A stretch of DNA of 12,894 bases from positions 1,532 through 14,425 of the forward strand of contig JAQVVC010000019.1 of the NCBI GenBank assembly GCA_028699175.1, written 5' to 3'. This DNA is from Bacilli bacterium (GTDB lineage: Bacteria > Bacillota_I > Bacilli_A > RF39 > UBA660). A program made the position numbers and the translations under genes. This document shows, in pieces, positions 1 to 5,845 of this stretch (its first letter is position 1; every line of letters begins with the position of its first letter). A model generated the notes under the pieces. The model searched no databases, was not told where the DNA came from, and was given only the letters and a program-made list of their open reading frames with translations.

Positions 1-63
1 GAAGTAATTACAGAAACTACTGAAGATAATCCTGAAAATCTTAATGAAGAGGAAAGTAAGTAG
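1..63 (+). CDS. rplC: 50S ribosomal protein L3, C-terminal tail only (partial)
   Basis: An open frame enters from the left edge and ends at TAG 61-63, giving 20 residues. They are strongly acidic: seven Glu and one Asp against one Lys. No L3 core is visible, so the name rests on position: rplC directly precedes rplD in the S10 cluster of nearly all bacteria. L3 normally ends in a basic or neutral segment, so an acidic tail is an added extension if the call is right. The stop overlaps the AGGTG that serves rplD. A different gene inserted before rplD cannot be excluded from this fragment. Confidence 0.75.
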   Translation, partial: EVITETTEDNPENLNEEESK

Positions 64-71
64 GTGTTAAA

Positions 72-695
72 ATGGCAAAAATAGATATTATTAACCTTAA
101 AGGTGAAAAAATAAAAGATATAAAATTAAATGATGATGTTTTTGGTATTGAAGCTAATCAAAATTCAGTAAAAAAGATGATTAAATTACAACTTGATTCA
201 ATCAGACAAGGAACGCAAAAAGCTAAAACTCGTGCGGAAGTATCTGGTGGAGGAAGAAAACCGTATCGTCAAAAAGGTACTGGTAATGCTCGTCAAGGAT
301 CAATTAGAGCACCACATTATCGAAAAGGTGGGGTAGCATTTGCACCAACACCAAGAAGTTATACATTTAAAATTAATAAAAAAGAAAGACTACTTGCTCT
401 TAAAAGTGCTTTATCTATTAAAGCAAATGAAAAAGCAATTAAAATAGTTGATTCTTTAGAGTTAACAAGTCTTAAAACAAAAGAAGCTAAAGCATTAATG
501 GCTAAACTTAATTTAAGTGGCAAAGTATTATTTATTACTAGTGGAGATGCTGAAAACATTTATATGGCAACAAGAAATTTAGATAACGTTGCGGTTATTA
601 TGGTAAATGAAATAAATGTTTATGATTTAATTCATGCTGATCAAGTAGTAATAGATGAAGCTTCTTTAAAACATATAGAGGAGGTGCTTAAATAA
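72..695 (+). CDS. rplD: 50S ribosomal protein L4
   Basis: The protein has 207 residues, the usual length for L4. L4 binds 23S rRNA domain I early in assembly, and its long loop lines the peptide exit tunnel; in several bacteria it also represses its own S10 operon, with a target in the leader that would lie outside this window. The tunnel loop is at residues 57-90 and keeps KPYRQKGTG and RQGSIR. It differs from the common form: Trp to Tyr at 65, the R of GTGRAR is Asn72, and SPxWRGGG reads APHYRKGG. The core motif PTPRSY (92-97) follows. AGGTG (62-66) sits five bases before the ATG. The stop TAA shares one base with the rplW start (TAATG), which suggests coupled translation. Confidence 0.98.
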   Translation: MAKIDIINLKGEKIKDIKLNDDVFGIEANQNSVKKMIKLQLDSIRQGTQKAKTRAEVSGGGRKPYRQKGTGNARQGSIRAPHYRKGGVAFAPTPRSYTFKINKKERLLALKSALSIKANEKAIKIVDSLELTSLKTKEAKALMAKLNLSGKVLFITSGDAENIYMATRNLDNVAVIMVNEINVYDLIHADQVVIDEASLKHIEEVLK

Positions 696-967
696 TGGAT
701 TTAAATATTATTTATTCACCAGTAATTACTGAAAAATCTTCAGCATTAGCAGAAGATGGAAAAACATATGTTTTTAAAGTTGATAAAAGAGCTAATAAAA
801 CGCAAATAAAACTTGCTATTGAAAAAGCTTTTGGTGTCAAAGTAAAAAGTATTAATACTCTTAATACTAAACCTAAGAAAAAAAGAGTAGGTAAATATAC
901 CGGATTAACAAAAACATATAAGAAGGCTATTGTAACATTAGTTGATGGCCAAACTATAGAAATGTAG
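695..967 (+). CDS. rplW: 50S ribosomal protein L23
   Basis: This 90-residue protein matches L23 in length and pattern: an N-terminal PVITEKS motif (residues 9-15), the helix TQIKLAIEKAFGVKV, and VKSINTLNTKPK followed by the basic loop KKKRVGKYTG. L23 lies at the tunnel exit and is the docking site for trigger factor and SRP. The start ATG overlaps the rplD stop by one base and is preceded by a near-perfect GAGGAGGTG (678-686) inside rplD, so both reinitiation and fresh loading are possible. The stop TAG merges with the AGGTG used by rplB. Nothing is missing or disrupted. Confidence 0.98.
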   Translation: MDLNIIYSPVITEKSSALAEDGKTYVFKVDKRANKTQIKLAIEKAFGVKVKSINTLNTKPKKKRVGKYTGLTKTYKKAIVTLVDGQTIEM

Positions 968-970
968 GTG
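966..970 (+). promoter_or_regulatory. Ribosome binding site that decides the rplB start
   Basis: AGGTG lies six bases before ATG 977. Its GTG is in frame with rplB and could be mistaken for the start, but it is used as the 16S rRNA pairing site and homologues begin at the ATG. Confidence 0.8.
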
Positions 971-976
971 AATATC

Positions 977-1810
977 ATGGCAATTAAAAAATATAAACCA
1001 ACAACACCAGGTCGTAGAGGAATGACCACTTTAGCTAATAATGAATTAACAGCTAAAAAACCAGAAAAGACCCTTTTAAAAAAAGTTAAAAAAACTGGAG
1101 GACGTAACAATTTAGGTAGAACTACTGTATGGCATATTGGTGGAGGTGCAAAAAGACAATATCGTTTAATCGATTTTAAAAGAAATAAATTAGGTATCCC
1201 TGCAAGAGTAGTGTCAATTGAATATGATCCAAATCGCACTGCAAATATTGCTCTTCTAAATTATAAAGATGGTGAAAAAAGATATATTTTAGCACCTAAA
1301 AATTTAAAAGTAGATATGATAGTTGAATCAGGAGAAATATGTGATATCAAAGTAGGAAATGCAATGATGATTAAAAATATTCCCGTTGGTACTGTTATTC
1401 ATAATATTGAATTAAAACCTGGAAAAGGTGGCGAAATAGCAAGAAGTGCTGGAACAAGTGCTCAAATCCTTGGTCGTGAAGATAAATATGTCATTATTAG
1501 ACTTGGATCAGGAGAAACTAGAAAAGTTTTAGGTAATTGTATGGCTACTATTGGTGAAGTTGGCAATGAAGAACATGAACTTGTTAAACTTGGTAAAGCA
1601 GGACGTTCAAGACATCTTGGAATTAGACCAACAGTACGTGGTTCGGTAATGAATCCAAATGATCACCCTCATGGTGGTGGTGAAGGAAAAACTGGTATTG
1701 GTATGAAAGCTCCAGTTACTCCTTGGGGTAAACCAACATTAGGGCTTAAAACTCGTAAAAACAAGAAAGCATCAAGCGATTTAATAATAAGTCGTAAAAA
1801 GAAGAAATAG
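977..1810 (+). CDS. rplB: 50S ribosomal protein L2
   Basis: L2 is a core 23S rRNA binder needed for subunit joining and the peptidyl transferase region. From the ATG at 977 it has 277 residues, the usual length, and begins MAIKKYKPTTPGRR like its homologues. An in-frame GTG at 968 would add three residues but lies within the ribosome binding site (AGGTG 966-970), so I reject it. The C-terminal signature NPNDHPHGGGEG (226-237) is intact, including the His (residue 230) equivalent to the functionally important E. coli His229. The N-terminal signature RNNxGRITVRHRGGGHK is altered: Ile to Thr49, Arg to Trp52, Arg to Ile54 and His to Ala58. GRSRWLG also reads GRSRHLG near residue 213. The protein ends in a run of Lys. 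Confidence 0.98.
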   Translation: MAIKKYKPTTPGRRGMTTLANNELTAKKPEKTLLKKVKKTGGRNNLGRTTVWHIGGGAKRQYRLIDFKRNKLGIPARVVSIEYDPNRTANIALLNYKDGEKRYILAPKNLKVDMIVESGEICDIKVGNAMMIKNIPVGTVIHNIELKPGKGGEIARSAGTSAQILGREDKYVIIRLGSGETRKVLGNCMATIGEVGNEEHELVKLGKAGRSRHLGIRPTVRGSVMNPNDHPHGGGEGKTGIGMKAPVTPWGKPTLGLKTRKNKKASSDLIISRKKKK

Positions 1811-1824
1811 GAGGATAAGATAAA

Positions 1825-2088
1825 ATGACAAGAAGTTTAAAAAAAGGTCCTTTCGCTGATGAAAGCCTAAAGAAAAAAGTGAAAACTTTAAATGAAAATG
1901 GAAAAAAAGAAGTAATCAAGACTTGGTCTCGTCGTTCTACTATCTTCCCAGACTTTATTGGTCATACGATAGCAGTACATAATGGCCGTGAATTTATACC
2001 AGTTTATATAACTGAAGAAATGGTCGGACATAAATTAGGTGAATTTGCTTTAACTCGTAAATTCACTGGCCATACAGGAAAAAAATAG
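1825..2088 (+). CDS. rpsS: 30S ribosomal protein S19
   Basis: The 87-residue protein shows the S19 pattern: MTRSLKKGPF at the N-terminus, KTWSRRSTIFPDFIGHTIAVHNG in the middle (about residues 32-54, nearly invariant in bacteria), and GHKLGEFALTRKF near the end. S19 forms a dimer with S13 in the head of the small subunit and contacts the inter-subunit bridge and A-site tRNA region. AGGAGG at 1809-1814, fused to the rplB stop, lies ten bases before the ATG. Its own stop TAG is again the first part of the next site (TAGGAGG). Arg codons are mostly CGT, as in other highly expressed genes here. Confidence 0.98.
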   Translation: MTRSLKKGPFADESLKKKVKTLNENGKKEVIKTWSRRSTIFPDFIGHTIAVHNGREFIPVYITEEMVGHKLGEFALTRKFTGHTGKK

Positions 2089-2099
2089 GAGGATTATAG

Positions 2100-2441
2100 A
2101 TGGAAGCATATGCAAAACATAAAATGGCAATGATAGCACCTCGTAAAGCAAGAATGACTCTTGATTTAATTAGGGGAAAAGATATAAAAACAGCCGAAGC
2201 TATTTTAAAAAATACAAATACAAAATCTAGTCGTCTAATTATAAAAGTTTTAAATTCAGCAGTTAGTAATGCAACAAATAATTTAGAAATGAACAAAGAT
2301 GATTTAAAAATTTCTGAATGCTTTATTAATCCCGGACCTATTCTTAAAAGAATTAAATTTGGTTCAAGAACTAAAATTGATAGAAGAGATAAAAGAACAA
2401 GTCACATAACTATTAAAGTTAGTGATGGTAAGGAGGCTTAA
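2100..2441 (+). CDS. rplV: 50S ribosomal protein L22 with a divergent tunnel hairpin
   Basis: The 113-residue protein has the L22 fold markers: APRKARMTLDLIRGK (residues 13-27), the NSAVSNATNN helix (52-61) and KRTSHITIKVSD at the end. L22 assembles with 23S rRNA and sends a beta-hairpin into the exit tunnel, where with L4 it forms the constriction. The hairpin (residues about 82-98) begins LKRI as usual, but the conserved PRAxGRA segment is replaced by KFGSRTKID at the same length. Reading the neighbouring frames does not restore the usual motif, so it is not a compensated frameshift. AGGAGG (2087-2092) lies seven bases before the ATG. The end of the gene carries the AGGAGG for rpsC. Confidence 0.97.
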   Translation: MEAYAKHKMAMIAPRKARMTLDLIRGKDIKTAEAILKNTNTKSSRLIIKVLNSAVSNATNNLEMNKDDLKISECFINPGPILKRIKFGSRTKIDRRDKRTSHITIKVSDGKEA

Positions 2442-2444
2442 GAT

Positions 2445-3116
2445 ATGGGACAAAAAGTAAATCCTACTGGATTAAGACTTGGAATTAATAAAGAATGGCA
2501 AAGCAAGTGGTATTCTAAAAAAGATTATCAAAAATATTTAAATAATGATATTAAAATAAGAGAGTATTTATTTACTAACTTAAAGGGTGCTGCTGTAAGT
2601 GAAGTTATTATTGAAAGAAAGAAAAATAGATGCGATATTAAAATTTATACTGCTAAACCAGGTATTATTATAGGCCAAGGTGGGAAAGATATTGAAAAAC
2701 TAAGAAACAAAATTAAAAAAATAGTTAATGAAGATGTTTATATTACTATAATAGAAGAAAAGAAACCTGATTTAAGTGCTAAATTAGTTGCTGATTCAAT
2801 AGCTAAACAAATTGAAAATAGAGCTAACTTTCGTAATGCTCAAAAAAGAGCTATTAGGTCGACATTAAAAGCTGGTGCATTAGGTATTAAAACTGCGGTT
2901 TCTGGCCGTTTAGGTGGAGCTGAAATGGCTCGTACTGAAGGCTATACTGAAGGTACTGTACCTCTACATACTTTAAGAGCTGATATTGACTATGCAACTA
3001 GTGAAGCTGATACTACTTATGGAAAAATCGGAGTTAAAGTATGGATCTTCAAAGGCGAAATACTTCCTGATAAAAAAATAATTAAGGGAGGTAATCAAGA
3101 TGGCATTAATGCCTAA
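2445..3116 (+). CDS. rpsC: 30S ribosomal protein S3
   Basis: S3 has 223 residues. MGQKVNPTGLRLG opens the protein. A KH domain follows with the GxxG loop as GQGG (77-80; GRGG in many species), and the C-terminal domain has SGRLGGAEMARTE and VPLHTLRADIDY. S3 lies on the solvent side of the 30S head at the mRNA entry channel and contributes to helicase activity with S4 and S5. AGGAGG (2431-2436) is inside the rplV end. The final residues (GGNQDGINA) are unusual because the same bases carry the ribosome binding site and start of rplP: the two genes overlap by 17 bases in different frames. Confidence 0.98.
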   Translation: MGQKVNPTGLRLGINKEWQSKWYSKKDYQKYLNNDIKIREYLFTNLKGAAVSEVIIERKKNRCDIKIYTAKPGIIIGQGGKDIEKLRNKIKKIVNEDVYITIIEEKKPDLSAKLVADSIAKQIENRANFRNAQKRAIRSTLKAGALGIKTAVSGRLGGAEMARTEGYTEGTVPLHTLRADIDYATSEADTTYGKIGVKVWIFKGEILPDKKIIKGGNQDGINA

Positions 3117-3534
3117 AAAAACCAAATACCGTAAACCTCATTTAATAAGTTATGAAGGTAAATCTAAAGGAAATTTAAAATTAGAATTTGGAGAATATGG
3201 ACTTCAAGCTAAAGAAGGCGGATATATTAATAATCGCCAAATTGAAGCAGCTCGTATTGCTATGACTCGTTATATGAAGCGTGGTGGAAAAGTATGGATT
3301 AATATTTTTCCTCATTTAGCTAGAACAGCTAAACCTTTAGAAACTCGTCAAGGTAAAGGTAAAGGTGACGTAAAAGAATGGGTAGCAGTAGTTAAGGAAG
3401 GCAAAATAATGTTTGAAATTGCTGGAGTTAGTGAAGAAATTGCTCGTGAAGCTTTACGTTTAGCAGCTCATAAATTAAGTGTAAAAACTAGATTTATTAG
3501 TAGAGAAGAAAGTGGTGAAGTTTGTGAAAACTAA
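3100..3534 (+). CDS. rplP: 50S ribosomal protein L16
   Basis: L16 sits near the A-site tRNA elbow and the peptidyl transferase centre and is added late in 50S assembly. The 144-residue protein has KTKYRKPH at the start, FGEYGLQA (about residue 31), the near-invariant IEAARIAMTRYMKRGGKVW (48-66), TRQGKGKGDV with the loop that reaches toward tRNA, and EEIAREALRLAAHKL. I chose ATG 3100 because AAGGGAGGT (3084-3092) lies seven bases upstream; ATG 3109 would leave sixteen. The gene starts inside rpsC (17-base overlap) and its end covers the rpmC start (11-base overlap), so this is the tightest part of the cluster. Confidence 0.98.
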   Translation: MALMPKKTKYRKPHLISYEGKSKGNLKLEFGEYGLQAKEGGYINNRQIEAARIAMTRYMKRGGKVWINIFPHLARTAKPLETRQGKGKGDVKEWVAVVKEGKIMFEIAGVSEEIAREALRLAAHKLSVKTRFISREESGEVCEN

Positions 3535-3536
3535 TG
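3524..3536 (+). repeat. 13-base direct repeat, left copy, at the rpmC start
   Basis: GTGAAAACTAATG occurs here and again at 3711-3723. This copy contains the GTG start of rpmC and the stop of rplP. Confidence 0.9.
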
Positions 3537-3721
3537 ATATTAGAAAAATGACCACCGAAGAAATGAATAAAAAAATTGAAGAATTAAAAGTAGAACTTTT
3601 TGATCTTCGTATGAAACAAGCAACCGGAAATCTTGATAAACCTCATAAAATTGATGTTTTAAGAAAAACGATTGCTAGAATAAAAACAGTTTTAAATGAA
3701 AAAGATGGGAGTGAAAACTAA
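3524..3721 (+). CDS. rpmC: 50S ribosomal protein L29, GTG start
   Basis: The 65-residue two-helix protein reads MKTNDIRKMTTEE at its N-terminus, then KVELFDLRMKQATGNLDKP and RKTIARIKTVL, the L29 pattern. L29 lies next to L23 at the tunnel exit and helps form the trigger factor and SRP docking surface. The start is GTG 3524, the only non-ATG start in the window. An upstream in-frame GTG at 3512 would add four residues that homologues lack and would use the bases of the ribosome binding site (GGTG, 3514-3517). It overlaps rplP by 11 bases and shares one base with rpsQ (TAATG). The 13 bases at its start recur exactly at its end. Confidence 0.95.
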   Translation: MKTNDIRKMTTEEMNKKIEELKVELFDLRMKQATGNLDKPHKIDVLRKTIARIKTVLNEKDGSEN

Positions 3722-3723
3722 TG
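3711..3723 (+). repeat. 13-base direct repeat, right copy, at the rpmC end and rpsQ start
   Basis: GTGAAAACTAATG is identical to 3524-3536. This copy contains the stop of rpmC and the ATG of rpsQ. A near copy, GGTGAAACTAATG, is at the rplE start (4677-4689). Confidence 0.9.
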
Positions 3724-3981
3724 GAACAAACTAAAAAATCTTACCTTATCGGAACTGTTGTTAGTTCAACTAATGATAAAACAATAACAGTATTAGTTGA
3801 AACCTATCGAACTCACCCTCTATACAAAAAGAGAGTTAAATATTCTAAAAAATATGCTGCTCATGATGAGAAAAATATTGCTAAGGTTGGAGACACAGTT
3901 AAAATAGTTCAAACTAGACCATTATCTAAAACAAAAAGATATGAATTAGTTGCCGTAACTAAAGAAGCTGTTGTTTTATAG
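3721..3981 (+). CDS. rpsQ: 30S ribosomal protein S17
   Basis: This 86-residue OB-fold protein keeps the S17 motifs: GTVVSSTNDKTITVLVE (residues 11-27), the THPLYKKRVKYSKKYAAHDE segment and VGDTVKIVQTRPLSKTKRYELV. S17 is a primary binder of the 5' domain of 16S rRNA. The ATG overlaps the last base of the rpmC stop. A weak GGGAG (3707-3711) lies nine bases upstream, so translation is probably coupled to rpmC. The stop TAG forms TAGGAGG with the rplN site. It is the last gene of the part that matches the S10 operon of E. coli, but no terminator or promoter separates it from rplN. Confidence 0.98.
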   Translation: MEQTKKSYLIGTVVSSTNDKTITVLVETYRTHPLYKKRVKYSKKYAAHDEKNIAKVGDTVKIVQTRPLSKTKRYELVAVTKEAVVL

Positions 3982-3993
3982 GAGGTAACTTTT

Positions 3994-4365
3994 ATGTTAA
4001 TGCAACAATCAAGATTAAAAGTAGCTGACAACTGCGGTGCTCGTGAAATTATGATTATAAGAGTATTAGGTGGCAGCAAAGTAAAATATGGAAATATTGG
4101 AGATGTAGTAGTTGGTACTGTAAAAAAAGCTATTCCTAATTCTAATATTAAAAAAGGTAAAGTTGTTAAAGCAGTCATTGTTAGAACTAAACAAGGACTA
4201 AGAAGAGAAGATGGAAGTTATATAAAATTTAATGATAATGCATGTGTGTTATTAAAAGAGGATATAAAAAGTCCAATTGGTACAAGAGTATTAGGGCCAG
4301 TTGCTCGTGAACTTCGTGATAAAGATTTCACTAAGATTATTTCACTAGCACCTGAGGTTTTATAG
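3994..4365 (+). CDS. rplN: 50S ribosomal protein L14
   Basis: L14 binds 23S rRNA at the subunit interface and forms part of bridge B5/B8. The 123-residue protein shows SRLKVADNCGAREI (residues 6-19), RVLGGSK, KKGKVVKAVIVRTKQGLRR and the C-terminal GTRVLGPVARELRDKDFTKI block. The ATG at 3994 gives the same N-terminal spacing as homologues (nine residues up to SRLK) and has AGGAGG (3980-3985) eight bases before it, so I prefer it over the second ATG at 4000. The stop TAG is again merged into a TAGGAGG for rplX. Length and motifs are normal. Confidence 0.98.
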   Translation: MLMQQSRLKVADNCGAREIMIIRVLGGSKVKYGNIGDVVVGTVKKAIPNSNIKKGKVVKAVIVRTKQGLRREDGSYIKFNDNACVLLKEDIKSPIGTRVLGPVARELRDKDFTKIISLAPEVL

Positions 4366-4373
4366 GAGGAAAT

Positions 4374-4694
4374 ATGAAAGTTAAAGTTGGCGATAAAGTA
4401 AAAATTCTTGCTGGTAAAGATAAAGGCAAAGAAGGTAAAGTAACAGTAACTTTAAAAAATAAAGACCGAGTTGTGGTTGAAGGAATTAATATTGTGAAAA
4501 AACATATGAAACCTGGTAAAACTAAAGAAACCGGTGGTATTTTAGAAACTGAAAATCCTATTCATGTATCAAATGTTAAAGTAATAAGTGCTGATAAAAA
4601 AGAAACTAAAAAAGAAGTTAAAAAAGAAGTTAAAAAAACAACTAAAACTAAATCTACTAAAAAAGATAAAAAAGTAGGTGAAACTAATGAATAG
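4374..4694 (+). CDS. rplX: 50S ribosomal protein L24 with a lysine-rich tail
   Basis: L24 starts 50S assembly by binding the 5' part of 23S rRNA. The core is clear: a KOW motif near the N-terminus (VGDKVKILAGKDKGKEGKV, residues 5-23), GINIVKKHMKP (38-47) and GGILETENPIHVSNVKV (54-70). After residue 73 a tail of 33 residues follows with 14 Lys, including a KKEV KKEV repeat coded by two identical 12-base units. Total length is 106 residues, close to many homologues, but the usual C-terminal region is replaced by this low-complexity stretch. The ribosome binding site is close (AGGAGG ends four bases before the ATG). The gene overlaps rplE by eight bases. Confidence 0.97.
   Translation: MKVKVGDKVKILAGKDKGKEGKVTVTLKNKDRVVVEGINIVKKHMKPGKTKETGGILETENPIHVSNVKVISADKKETKKEVKKEVKKTTKTKSTKKDKKVGETNE
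4608..4637 (+). repeat. Tandem 12-base repeat in the rplX tail
   Basis: Two identical units of AAAAAAGAAGTT (4608-4619, 4620-4631) are followed by a partial third (AAAAAA). They encode KKEV twice and KK. The repeat lies in frame within the lysine-rich tail, so changes in copy number would keep the reading frame. Confidence 0.9.
4676..4680 (+). promoter_or_regulatory. Ribosome binding site that decides the rplE start
   Basis: AGGTG within the end of rplX lies six bases before ATG 4687. Its GTG is in frame with rplE but would add three residues that L5 proteins lack. Confidence 0.8.
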
Positions 4695-5226
4695 TTTAAA
4701 AGAATTATATAATAAGGAAATAATTCCTAGTTTAATAAAAGAATTTAGTTATTCTTCTAAAATGGAAGCTCCTAAATTAGAAAAAATAGTTATTAATATT
4801 GGTGCTGGAGATGGAACGCATGATTCAAAATTTATTGAAGCAGCTGTTAAAGATCTAGAAACGATAACTGGCCAAAAAGCGGTTATTACAAAGGCTCGTA
4901 AATCAATTGCTGGTTTTAAATTAAGAGAAGGACAAAATATCGGTGCTAAAGTTACTTTAAGAGGACAAAATATGTATGTTTTTTTAGAAAAACTAATAAA
5001 AGTTTCTCTTCCCCGTGTTCGTGACTTTAGAGGAATAAATTCTAATTCATTTGATGGATTTGGAAATTACACTTTAGGAATAAAAGAGCAATTAATATTT
5101 CCGGAAATAGAATTTGATAATGTTTTAAAAATAAGAGGTATGGATATTGTTTTTGTTACAACAGCAAAAACAAATGAAGAAGCTTTTGCTTTATTAAAAG
5201 GCTTTGGACTTCCATTTAGAAAGTAG
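4687..5226 (+). CDS. rplE: 50S ribosomal protein L5
   Basis: L5 binds 5S rRNA in the central protuberance and contacts P-site tRNA. From ATG 4687 the protein has 179 residues, the standard length, and begins MNSLKELYNKEI, followed by PKLEKIVINIGAGD, a KAVITKARKSIAGFKLREG block and LPRVRDFRGIN (about residues 112-122). An in-frame GTG at 4678 would add three residues but is part of the AGGTG site (4676-4680), so ATG 4687 is the start. It lies inside the end of rplX. In E. coli, S8 represses the spc operon near this gene's start; I see no clear matching hairpin here. Confidence 0.98.
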   Translation: MNSLKELYNKEIIPSLIKEFSYSSKMEAPKLEKIVINIGAGDGTHDSKFIEAAVKDLETITGQKAVITKARKSIAGFKLREGQNIGAKVTLRGQNMYVFLEKLIKVSLPRVRDFRGINSNSFDGFGNYTLGIKEQLIFPEIEFDNVLKIRGMDIVFVTTAKTNEEAFALLKGFGLPFRK

Positions 5227-5235
5227 GCGGATGTT

Positions 5236-5421
5236 ATGGCAAAGAAAAGTTTAGTAGTAAAAAATCAAAGAGAACCTAAATTTAAAGTAAGAGCTTACAC
5301 TCGTTGTAATCGTTGTGGAAGACCTCATGGAGTTTTACGTAAATTTGGTTTATGCCGTATTTGTTTTAGAGAACTAGCAAATGAAGGTAAAATTCCTGGT
5401 GTAAAAAAATCTAGTTGGTAG
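5236..5421 (+). CDS. rpsN: 30S ribosomal protein S14, zinc-binding short form (type Z)
   Basis: The 61-residue protein is the short zinc form of S14, typical of Gram-positives, archaea and others, as opposed to the roughly 100-residue zinc-free form. The four ligands are visible as Cys24, Cys27, Cys40 and Cys43 (CxxC-x12-CxxC), in the context CNRCGRPHGVLRKFGLCRIC, and the protein ends KIPGVKKSSW as homologues do. It binds 16S rRNA in the 30S head next to S3 and S10. The upstream site is imperfect (TAGGCGG, 5224-5230, the TAG being the rplE stop), five bases from the ATG. Some authors name this gene rpsZ or rpsN1; a zinc-free paralogue is not in the window. Confidence 0.98.
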   Translation: MAKKSLVVKNQREPKFKVRAYTRCNRCGRPHGVLRKFGLCRICFRELANEGKIPGVKKSSW

Positions 5422-5434
5422 AAAGGAAGTAATT

Positions 5435-5830
5435 ATGACTGATACAATAGCTGATATGCTTACGAGAATTCGTAATGCAAATCAAATGAAATATAAAAAT
5501 GTAGATGTAATCGGAACTAAAATAACTAATGAAATAGCTAAAATTCTTAAAGAAGAAGGATATATTAGTGATTTTGTAGAAGAAAAAAGTACCAAAGGCA
5601 ATAAGTTAACCCTTACTTTAAAGTATAGTGATAATAAAAAAGAAAGAGTAATTGTAGGTTTAAAAAGAATAAGTAAACCTGGTTTACGTGTATATGTTAA
5701 AAATGATGAACTTCCTAGAGTACTTAATGGATTAGGAATAGCCATCATATCTACTTCAAAGGGAGTAATGACCGATAAGAAAGCTAGAGAAAATAATCTA
5801 GGAGGAGAAGTACTTGCCTATATTTGGTAA
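5435..5830 (+). CDS. rpsH: 30S ribosomal protein S8
   Basis: S8 binds helix 21 of 16S rRNA in the central domain and, in E. coli, also represses the spc operon mRNA. The 131-residue product opens with DTIADMLTRIRNANQ (residues 3-17) and ends with the highly conserved GLGIAIISTSKGVMTDKKAR and GGEVLAYIW. SKPGLRVYVKNDELPRVLNG precedes it. The ribosome binding site AAAGGAAGT (5422-5430) starts one base after the rpsN stop. The stop TAA is followed by the poorly placed GGA that must serve rplF; the rpsH and rplF frames are the same and are divided by this single stop. Confidence 0.98.
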   Translation: MTDTIADMLTRIRNANQMKYKNVDVIGTKITNEIAKILKEEGYISDFVEEKSTKGNKLTLTLKYSDNKKERVIVGLKRISKPGLRVYVKNDELPRVLNGLGIAIISTSKGVMTDKKARENNLGGEVLAYIW

Positions 5831-5836
5831 GGAAAA
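5828..5836 (+). promoter_or_regulatory. Weak, distant ribosome binding site of rplF
   Basis: TAAGGAAAA is the only purine-rich candidate before rplF. Its GGA ends twelve bases before ATG 5846, the poorest spacing in the window apart from adk. The TAA is the rpsH stop. Confidence 0.55.
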
Positions 5837-5845
5837 AACAAACTT

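Noticed and set aside
968..976. GTG start that would extend L2 by three residues
   Set aside because: The GTG is part of the AGGTG ribosome binding site and L2 proteins begin MAIKKYKP at ATG 977.
712..1239. Long open frame on the minus strand across rplW and rplB
   Set aside because: It is the reverse of two well-conserved ribosomal protein genes, its composition is what antisense AT-rich DNA gives, and it has no recognisable motif.
2063..2296. Minus-strand open frame across rplV (also others at 359-559, 3909-4178, 5482-5748 and 7214-7402)
   Set aside because: All lie fully opposite conserved genes and show no domain or good context; they are shadows.
2340..2400. Compensated frameshift in rplV as a cause of the odd hairpin
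   Set aside because: Reading the other two frames here does not give the PRAxGRA motif and one frame meets a stop, so real divergence is more likely.
3512..3523. GTG start that would extend L29 by four residues
   Set aside because: The added residues are absent from the family and the bases serve as ribosome binding site for GTG 3524.
4660..4700. S8-type repressor hairpin at the rplE start, as in E. coli
   Set aside because: I could not find a convincing stem with the conserved internal-loop features in this AT-rich stretch.
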